Positions 58,106-64,000 of a DNA stretch of 64,000 nucleotides are shown piece by piece. Under the pieces are notes generated by a model. That model made no database searches, was not told the origin of the DNA, and saw only the letters and a program-made list of their open reading frames with translations. A program made the translations under genes and the position numbers. Source of the DNA: Glandiceps talaboti (taxonomy: Eukaryota; Hemichordata; Enteropneusta; Spengelidae); the NCBI RefSeq assembly GCF_964340395.1, contig NC_135564.1:22499287-22563286 (forward strand). Reading direction: 5' to 3'. Every line of letters starts with the position of its first letter. Position 1 is the stretch's first letter.

Positions 58106-58783
58106 TCAAATTACTTTATTTTTTTTATTTTTAATCAAGTCAATTTTCAAGTTGTTTTCAAGTTCTTGATCAAGTTCTATAGCAAGTTCTTTAACAAGTT
58201 CTTGATCAAGTTGACTCAAGTCATTCAAGTCAACTTTATTAAAGTCATTCAAGTCATTCAAGTCACTCTTTTCAACTTGATTATTCAAGTCATTCAAGTC
58301 AATTTGCTTGGGACAAGTGTGAACAGTGTGTGTTGCAAAGTTAATATTATTTAAAATAGTGAGACCACCACTTGTCAATGCTAAAATAGGACCATAACTG
58401 TATGCTAACTTTCCAGTAAGTTGTTTGAATTGATTAGTAACAAGAAAATTGTTTTTCAAGTCATTTAATTTATTTACATTATGCACTGGAAGCAAAAGTC
58501 CTACTATTTTACTAATCCCAAATAAAACTCCATTTACAATGTTGTCACTTACAAGAGAACTGTAAGTGCTTTCATATATCTTATAATACTTTTCAATTTC
58601 TTTATCACTCGCTTTTTCAATATATTCGAGAGTGAAATTTTTTCCCAAGAAAGCTTTTGATTGTCCAGCAGCAATGATACATAGTAATCTTTCTCTGTAC
58701 TTAACTATTGGAGACACCTGTGATTCTGGTGTTGTTGTTACCGTCTGTAAAATTGTAGTCATATCTGCCAATGTATGTTCCAT
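58106..58783 (-). CDS. Hypothetical membrane/coiled-coil protein of the virus-like element (225 aa)
   Basis: I prefer the ATG at 58783 (MEHTLADMTTILQTV) over upstream in-frame starts because a TATA-rich leader (ACTATATTATATAGTTAC) lies just before it. Residues ~30-150 look like a compact helical domain (KYRERLLCIIAAGQSK, EKASDKEIEKYYKIYES) followed by two hydrophobic segments (VLFGISKIVGLLLPV and YGPILALTSGGLTIL). The C-terminal ~70 residues are low-complexity LNDLN repeats leading to an acidic coiled coil. Function unknown; a virion component is plausible from its place between the ATPase and other small genes. Confidence 0.6.
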   Translation of the reverse strand: MEHTLADMTTILQTVTTTPESQVSPIVKYRERLLCIIAAGQSKAFLGKNFTLEYIEKASDKEIEKYYKIYESTYSSLVSDNIVNGVLFGISKIVGLLLPVHNVNKLNDLKNNFLVTNQFKQLTGKLAYSYGPILALTSGGLTILNNINFATHTVHTCPKQIDLNDLNNQVEKSDLNDLNDFNKVDLNDLSQLDQELVKELAIELDQELENNLKIDLIKNKKNKVI

Positions 58784-58790
58784 TTTGTTA

Positions 58791-58809
58791 TAGTAACTAT
58801 ATAATATAG
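58791..58809 (-). promoter_or_regulatory. TATA-like box before the 58783 gene
   Basis: Coding-strand CTATATTATATAGTTACTA lies 8-26 bases upstream of the ATG. Confidence 0.4.
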
Positions 58810-58971
58810 TTATTTTGTATTTTATTTTGTAAAAAAAGTAGATGATAACTAACGCAATAAATAGCCAACAGAGACAACAAATATCATTGATTAACATTTG
58901 CAATAACATTACTATACCAGAGTTATACTAGATCTATACTATAAGGTTGTCTTAAACGAAACACTAATTTA

Positions 58972-59541
58972 CTATAAGGAGTATATTTTAATTTTTTTTA
59001 TAAATTCATTAATTTCTTCCTTATTTAATTCCATCCCATAGTTTTCAATTATCTCTTTCACATCATTTTTACTCGGTGTGTAATACAGAACAAGCATGCC
59101 GATGTTTTTTCGAAATGTCTTGGCGATACTCGTAAATTGTTGCGTAAGTACCCATACGCTAATATTATCATGACAAGCTGAAAATGCCAACTTTGTTAAA
59201 ATATTGACACGAGATTTGACATCCTTTGTGAAAGCGCAGTCATCTAGTATGATTAGACTTTTTGAATGACTTTCATTATTTTTATAACACTCATATGCAA
59301 GTTCAATACTTTCATTTATTTTTTCTATGTTAGGAATCATTATAATAATGTCCGAGTCTTTGTAAATACATTTTTTATCGTAAGCTTTATTGTTTATAAA
59401 CGTCGGACAGATTATGATTATGTAATCGAATACGTTTTTGTAATACATTTGTAACAGTTCCATAACGAACTCTGTTTTACCCGAACATGTCGGTGCACTA
59501 ATAAGCATATTGAAAGGAGGGTCAAGCCAGATCATTTTCAT
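58972..59541 (-). CDS. A32/FtsK-type DNA-packaging ATPase of the virus-like element
   Basis: 189 residues from the ATG at 59541. The Walker A motif is A16-P-T-C-S-G-K-T23. Walker B is LIILDD (residues 97-101, with two acidic residues). VWVLTQQFTSIAKTFRKNI (129-147) carries the conserved glutamines and a candidate arginine finger. This is the layout of the short packaging ATPases of poxvirus-A32/Polinton type, which pump DNA into the preformed capsid. The stop at 58972 comes early. A neighbouring frame stays open to 58923 and encodes a basic, aromatic tail of the sort expected at the ATPase C-terminus, so a 1-base indel probably truncated the gene by about 15 residues. It lies 21 bases downstream of the capsid gene. 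Confidence 0.85.
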   Translation of the reverse strand: MKMIWLDPPFNMLISAPTCSGKTEFVMELLQMYYKNVFDYIIIICPTFINNKAYDKKCIYKDSDIIIMIPNIEKINESIELAYECYKNNESHSKSLIILDDCAFTKDVKSRVNILTKLAFSACHDNISVWVLTQQFTSIAKTFRKNIGMLVLYYTPSKNDVKEIIENYGMELNKEEINEFIKKIKIYSL

Positions 59542-59543
59542 AT

Positions 59544-59576
59544 ACTAATAGTATTAATAGTATCAATATATAATAG
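59544..59576 (-). promoter_or_regulatory. AT-rich leader before the ATPase gene
   Basis: The coding strand reads ATTATATATTGATACTATTA and ATACTATTAGTAT up to the ATG. It overlaps the end of the capsid gene. Confidence 0.35.
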
Positions 59577-60810
59577 ATGCTAATTTAGATTCTTGAATTT
59601 TAAGCATGGCATCACTTATAATGAAAATATTTGCAGTTATCTTTTCTTGTGGATTTGTGGATTCTCGTTGAATTTCCAGTTGAACCCCATCTTTTGTATT
59701 CATGACCTTTAGACCACTACCATGATATCTATTATCCTTAAAACTTCTTAAATCAATAAACAGACAGTATTTATTCAATAGAAAGGTGGCCTCAGTTATT
59801 TCCTCTAGTTTATCGCAACAGAACTCAGATGCCATGAAATAACGTCTGGTTTCTTCCCAAAATGTTCTAGATAATCCCTGTGCATACACTTTATTTGCGA
59901 TACCTTCTATCGTTACTGCAACAGAATTAATACTAGGATTAAAGAATAATTCGGTATCTAATGCATTTTGTAGCTGTGGTTTGCCGAATAATACAAAAAT
60001 TCCTTTCAAGCTTCTACGTGATATATTAATGTTCTCATTAATAATTGTATTCGTACCAGAGAAGTTAATTGTTCTGAAATGTTGAATATGTTCGTAAAGA
60101 AAACTTTTGCCACTGTTATAGTAACCCTTAATTTCCATAGCTAACTTTGGATCTCTTATCGTTTCATATTCAAGTTGGATGTTTGTTAAAGTATAATCCC
60201 AGCCATCTGTGTCTTCACTTACTAGGATTTTATTAACAGGAGCAAGAGTAAGCTCCCATTCGATATGACTTCCTAAGCTCGAAGGATATACGGCTCCATG
60301 ACCATTCATTATAGGATGCAATTTCGCAAGATCGATCGCATATTTTTTACCATATGCCTTATGAAGTGCAGCCTCTCCTAAGTAATCCCCACCACCGACT
60401 CCATCAATATTATCACTTCTCAATTTTTGGAGATTTTCTGACTGAATTCCATACAGCGTTTTATTTGTTCTATCTCAATACAGATCTTTATACGTTTGTA
60501 CTAAGTTGTAGCCTGTTAAATCCATTAAGATTTCCCCTTCGAATTTTAAAACTAATCGACTGATGACGTTGGCAGACAGGTTTTGGACAACAAAGTTCTT
60601 ATTATGACCTTCTAGTTTAAGATCAAAGACGAGATTGAATTTACCCGTTAGAACAACAGTGTCTTCTAATTTTGGACATCTGATATATAAAACTTCACCG
60701 GGTTTTGCACGATTTGGATTATACGTTACAACGTGATGAGTTCGCTCTCCTTTACTACCTAGTGCATTCAATTTTGAGTAGTCACCTTGAAGTTCTCTAT
60801 TGTAAGGCAT
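59563..60810 (-). pseudogene. Double-jelly-roll major-capsid-like protein with one in-frame TGA
   Basis: From the ATG at 60810 (MPYNRELQGDYSK) one reading frame runs to TAG at 59563-59565, interrupted only by TGA at 60475-60477: 111 codons before it and 303 after it. The N-terminal part (GERTHHVVTYNPNRAKPGE, then ISRLVLKFEGEIL) and the C-terminal part (FFNPSINSVAVTIEGIAN, FWEETRRYF) are beta-rich. They match, as I recall them, major capsid proteins of double-jelly-roll DNA viruses and related integrated elements in invertebrates. The total of about 415 residues is at the small end for that fold. The neighbouring packaging ATPase supports the call. The TGA could be an inactivating mutation or a sequencing error; no other in-frame TGA suggests a changed code. 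The broken protein is described only, not rebuilt. Confidence 0.75.
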
Positions 60811-60819
60811 TTTTTTGTA

Positions 60820-60841
60820 CTTTTATACTATATTATACTAA
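60820..60841 (-). promoter_or_regulatory. TATA/TATAGT box before the capsid gene
   Basis: Coding-strand TTTAGTATAATATAGTATAA lies 10-31 bases upstream of the ATG, followed by an A-rich leader. It is the clearest case of the motif shared by the block. Confidence 0.45.
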
Positions 60842-60940
60842 AATACAAAAAAATATAATTAGTATATTATTAGTATATTTATTTATTTATTTATTTTTTT
60901 AATTTTTTTTTAATTTTCTTTTTATACTATTTTCGTTTAT

Positions 60941-62127
60941 TTAAAGGTATATCGCTATTGCAGTTGCCAACAACCATACATGCTCACCTATAAATCCTAC
61001 AACTTGCCCAGCTGTTTTTAAAACAAATGACACAATAGTGCCAATAATACCCGGTAGTGCCATTGCTGCTTTATTACCGAGCCATTTCAATACATCCGCA
61101 ACACGTTTAATAACTGCGTTGACTGGTCCGCTTCCGCTACCACCACTGCTACCAACGGGTGGTGATTTCATACCTAATGCAATAGCTATGGTAGTTATGA
61201 CTAAACCGAGTGCTGTTGCCAATGAAACGATAGTAACTCCATTGCGTTTGAAAAGAATTACCAGTTTATCTTTAATACTAAGATTTGGGTCTTTGAGTAC
61301 TTCTTTCAAAGCAGATGTCTCAGCTAACTTATTGTGTAAAATATCAGTTTCTTTATTATATTTTAAGATATGAATCTCAATTCTGCCTAATTCTTGTTTT
61401 TCGTCTTGCGATAATTCTTCGATTTTTTGTCTGTTTTCCAATTCTTTTTTTCTATCATACAAATCTTCTAAACTCTTGACTGCTGTATCAATTTCTTTAC
61501 GCATGATTGTATATTCAGGGTTGAGTTCATTCCACTCTTCAATTTTGTTTTCAACGTTACTGATTTCATCTTTATTACCTGCAGTGTCTCTTCTGAGGTA
61601 GGCCTGATAGTCTCTTAATTGACCAACCATTGGTGGTGTGAGAGTTGAAACATCTATAGCTTCAACTTCATCCACATTTAAAGGACCGGTAGCAACAGTG
61701 TCAACAGCAGTGTCCTCGAAAAGCCTATTAGCAGCTGCAGTACCAATTTTACTTTTTATTGTACTTTTGGCTAAAAGTTTACCGTTTCTTGTAATCCGTT
61801 GATTTTTTATGTTATGATACAACTCTCCATCCTTTGCATATGTATTTAATCGTAATTCAGTTCGATTAACTGGCACGCCACTTTTTTCGATAAATGCATC
61901 AATAGTTTCCAACAATACTTTAGTTTTTAATTCAGTCAGTTTATCTGCTGCGGGAGCTACCGGGCCAATGGGGTCTGTGAATGACGTTTCCTGGAAGTCT
62001 TGCTCCATTAATTCAAAATCCAACGAATCTTGTTCGTAGTCTGTCATTTCCAAGTCTTCTCCAGGTCACCTACATTTTCAATTACATTTTCATCTACATT
62101 AATATCAAAAGGATCAAAGTCAGCCAT
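60941..62127 (-). pseudogene. Coiled-coil membrane protein of the virus-like element, frameshifted near its start
   Basis: The ATG at 62127 begins MADFDPFDINVDENV. That frame stops at 62044, whereas the main frame (370 codons, to 60941) is open from about 62069. A 1-base deletion in the C/G-rich spot at about 62061-62073 explains it; alternatively translation starts at the ATG at 62047. The main frame has an acidic N-terminus, then LRLNTYAKDGELYHNIKNQR, a long charged coiled coil (about 165-255), a hydrophobic segment (VSLATALGLVITTIAIALGM), a GGSGSG linker and a hydrophobic C-terminus (GIIGTIVSFVLK ... LLATAIAIYL). It is likely a membrane-associated virion protein. It lies just upstream of the capsid gene. 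Confidence 0.6.
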
Positions 62128-62129
62128 CT

Positions 62130-62152
62130 TACTATATAATATTATATAAATA
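62130..62152 (-). promoter_or_regulatory. TATA-like box before the 62127 gene
   Basis: Coding-strand ATTTATATAATATTATATAG sits directly upstream of the ATG and overlaps the end of the preceding gene. Confidence 0.4.
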
Positions 62153-62879
62153 TGTCACTTAAAAATATTATCCCGACTATTATTCCCATCGTTGAATATT
62201 CATGAACAACGTCATGCTCGCGATGCTCTGGTGTTACTGCTGATACTGCTGTCTCTGCTACTGCTGCTGGCGCTTCGACTTTTTCGACTGCTGTCACTGC
62301 TTCGACTTCTGTTACTCCTGCTACATCTGCTACCGCATCTAGCTGTTGCACTGGATCATCATGACCTTCCATTTCTTTTAATGCTGATTTTTTTACGTCA
62401 TTATTTATGTTGTTATAACCGAACTTCACATCTTCTGTCGCCTGTTGTAAGAAATTATTATAACCCGCCACATTCATATTCAAATTTATAATTATTTTAC
62501 TCGGGATTAACCATAAAGAAGGAGAAATGGCTAGATCTAACTTTACCCACATTGCATTAATTACATTTTGATAACGAGGTATACTGTTGTCCTCATTAAT
62601 GCCTCTCGTCTCATCCTCGAGTAATGAAATCATTTTTTGTCTCGTTTCTTGACCGGCACCACCAGAGTTTGCTATACTTACTTGCGTGTCTGCTTGACTT
62701 CCTAACACGCAATATACATAAGCTTCGATCGATCGATCCAATCTTCCTAAACCCGATTGTGTGAAGCCTGTACTATTTTCTAAAATAAAGTAGTTGTATG
62801 GTTTATAATCGGCATTTTGAAATTTATACCAATGCCAACTTCTGCGAGCCTCGTCTGGAGCATCAGGGTTTTCAACCAT
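62142..62879 (-). CDS. Hypothetical structural-type protein of the virus-like element (245 aa)
   Basis: Starts MVENPDAPDEARRSWHWYK at 62879, six bases after the stop of the preceding gene. Residues ~15-150 are a mixed, aromatic, partly beta-rich domain (YNYFILENSTGFTQSGLGRLDRS, ISPSLWLIPSKIIINLNM). About 180-225 is an Ala/Val/Glu low-complexity linker (EVEAVTAVEKVEAPAAVAETAV). The end is hydrophobic (MGIIVGIIFLSDIF), a possible membrane anchor. It could be a minor capsid or membrane-tethered virion protein; I recognise no named family. Confidence 0.6.
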   Translation of the reverse strand: MVENPDAPDEARRSWHWYKFQNADYKPYNYFILENSTGFTQSGLGRLDRSIEAYVYCVLGSQADTQVSIANSGGAGQETRQKMISLLEDETRGINEDNSIPRYQNVINAMWVKLDLAISPSLWLIPSKIIINLNMNVAGYNNFLQQATEDVKFGYNNINNDVKKSALKEMEGHDDPVQQLDAVADVAGVTEVEAVTAVEKVEAPAAVAETAVSAVTPEHREHDVVHEYSTMGIIVGIIFLSDIFI

Positions 62880-62885
62880 TGTACT

Positions 62886-63380
62886 TTAATATTTATATTG
62901 GATTTCTTTTATATATGCTTTTTTCCACCACTCATATCCGACCCCTATACCATTATTTCCTGATGTATCATACGTGAATCTGAAATCTGTATTATAATCT
63001 AGTTCGAATTCATCGCATATTGTATGATAAGATGGTACATCATATAAATTATCGGTTTTACTAAAAGTGTCGGGGTCATCAGGTAGTGGGCAAGAAAGTT
63101 CATTCAATATACGGCGTATCGTAAAGTACACGTGAAATCTAAAAAATGATTGAATCTGTTTAGGAATATCATCATTATACAGATGATCGTGAATACTAAC
63201 ACCGTATCCGGTCGTAGCTAACCAAACAGCAAAATTCAATTGTTGATCCCAGTAATGCATATTTGGACCTTTCAACCATTTGTTGGTGCTGTCTGCATTA
63301 TAATGAATTAATATGTAGTTTTTGAATATATCTCTCAATTTTATATTGAACCGATCAGTTTCACTTACATAAACAGCCAT
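62886..63380 (-). CDS. Hypothetical protein of the virus-like element (164 aa)
   Basis: I prefer the ATG at 63380 (MAVYVSETDRFNIKL), since the frame upstream offers only a GTG. The middle holds YWDQQLNFAVWLATTGYGVSIHDH and FFRFHVYFTIRRIL, and the end YEWWKKAYIKEIQYKY. It is rich in aromatic residues and without membrane segments. From memory, a protein with a similar NFAVW-AT-G-GVS phrase accompanies capsid genes of related elements in other invertebrates, but its role is unknown to me. Confidence 0.6.
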   Translation of the reverse strand: MAVYVSETDRFNIKLRDIFKNYILIHYNADSTNKWLKGPNMHYWDQQLNFAVWLATTGYGVSIHDHLYNDDIPKQIQSFFRFHVYFTIRRILNELSCPLPDDPDTFSKTDNLYDVPSYHTICDEFELDYNTDFRFTYDTSGNNGIGVGYEWWKKAYIKEIQYKY

Positions 63381-63428
63381 GTTGACTAGTATGTTTTGTA
63401 TATCCACGGATAACTTTTTATCAAATGG

Positions 63429-63653
63429 TTAATGTAGTGCATAGTTAGCATTTTGTGCTAAAGTAAATGGTTTTGGAAAGTGCGGCTGTTCCTGCGGTTC
63501 CGGTACGACTAAAGGTGGCTTTGGCTTTGGTTTCGTCTTCGTTCTTGTTAATGGTGGTGATTCTGTATAAAACGGTCTATATAAATTTGGTTTTCTTGTT
63601 AATTTTATCTCTGGTCTTTGTGTTAGCGTAGCTGGTAATCCTAATGACCACAT
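63429..63653 (-). CDS. Small proline/lysine-rich protein of the virus-like element (74 aa)
   Basis: The ATG at 63653 gives MWSLGLPATLTQRPEIKL. The middle is a PKPKPPLVVPEP-type basic, proline-rich stretch, and the end is FTLAQNANYALH. It is preceded by TATATAGTTTTTAATATAG. The proline-rich, basic make-up would suit an extended DNA-binding or scaffold peptide, but that is a guess. Confidence 0.5.
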   Translation of the reverse strand: MWSLGLPATLTQRPEIKLTRKPNLYRPFYTESPPLTRTKTKPKPKPPLVVPEPQEQPHFPKPFTLAQNANYALH

Positions 63654-63676
63654 TTTTTTCAAGTCTATATTAAAAA

Positions 63677-64000
63677 CTATATAAAACATACAAATAAATT
63701 TCCATAATTATCTTGAAATATACGTCTGTTCCTAGTATCTTGTATTAATTTAAGAACCCAGTATTCATTCAAAAATTTAGCTTCTTGGTTGTCCTCTGAG
63801 TCAGGAAATAAACTTAAGAATTCAATACGTTTAAAAAAATTCTTTTTTTCGACTTCTTTACAAAAGGATAAAATAATTTGATATAAACCTTGATCTTTCA
63901 ATTTTCCTCCTGTATTTACAATTAATACGTGCATATTTTTCCTTCTGAAGTTGTCCCATTCGAGCTCTACATTAAAACCAAGGACGTCTTTGTACTTGTT
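63677..64000 (-). CDS. Partial gene at the right edge of the window
   Basis: The frame is open from the window edge to its stop at 63677, without a stop, giving 107 residues of a C-terminus. An internal ATG lies at 63934, but the open sequence before it (FNVELEWDNFRRKN) looks coding, so the real start is beyond 64000. It contains MHVLIVNTGGKLKDQGLYQI, FCKEVEKKNFFKRIEFLSLF and LIQDTRNRRIFQDNYGNLFV. I recognise no motif. It ends 24 bases before the next gene. Confidence 0.5.
   Translation of the reverse strand, partial: NKYKDVLGFNVELEWDNFRRKNMHVLIVNTGGKLKDQGLYQIILSFCKEVEKKNFFKRIEFLSLFPDSEDNQEAKFLNEYWVLKLIQDTRNRRIFQDNYGNLFVCFI

Noticed and set aside
60475-60477. TGA read as tryptophan (alternative code) in the virus-like element
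   Set aside because: Other genes in the block use TGG for Trp and several end in TGA, so a changed code is unlikely.
61038-61373. 111-codon plus-strand frame in the virus-like block
   Set aside because: Antisense shadow of the coiled-coil/membrane gene on the minus strand.

Overview
The window is a piece of nuclear genome from a marine-type invertebrate animal. Several things point that way: two exons of an animal snRNA-activating-complex subunit (SNAPC5-like) with canonical splice sites; an intronless BTB/KCTD gene; and decayed animal-type mobile elements (a Penelope-like element, CR1/L2-type LINEs, a Ty3/gypsy element, a PIF/Harbinger-type insertion and small hairpin elements). I cannot name the species. 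A hemichordate, cephalochordate or lophotrochozoan would all fit.

Layout. 1-1.0 kb: 39-bp minisatellite. 1.07-1.67 kb: two SNAPC5-like exons (minus strand). 1.97-2.62 kb: end of a Penelope-like element (GIY-YIG domain) with a hammerhead-ribozyme-like motif just downstream. 4-14.4 kb: gene-free interspersed repeats, including a ~1.7-kb segment present twice. 14.41-16.82 kb: a TTAA-flanked element with ~690-bp inverted arms. 17.1-19.2 kb: 40-bp minisatellite, then a truncated LINE. 20.5-21.2 kb: BTB/KCTD gene. 21.9-25.7 kb: 44-bp satellite. 25.7-32.4 kb: repeat debris and a 201-bp near-perfect hairpin. 32.6-41.0 kb: a decayed gypsy element whose 5' LTR is split by a 2.78-kb Harbinger-type element. 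42.9-45.5 kb: a second, longer LINE of the same group. 45.5-54.5 kb: three more minisatellites (33, 35 and 37 bp) separated by non-coding DNA.

The most interesting part is 55.1-64.0 kb. It is an AT-rich, densely packed, intronless block of about 13 genes, nearly all on the minus strand, that looks like an integrated double-jelly-roll-capsid DNA virus or Polinton/adintovirus-like element. It holds a major-capsid-like protein, an A32/FtsK-type packaging ATPase next to it, several small membrane and coiled-coil proteins and a cysteine-rich protein. Most genes have a TATATA/TATAGT box 10-40 bases before the ATG. No DNA polymerase, integrase or protease lies inside the window; the element runs off the right edge. 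Four genes carry a break (in-frame TGA in the capsid gene, frameshifts in three others, one with an added in-frame TAG), so this copy is probably an endogenised, decaying one. One small gene (57708-58064) looks like a chimera made by a tandem duplication joining the start of one neighbour to the end of the other.

All assignments come from reading motifs by eye. No alignment or database search was run.
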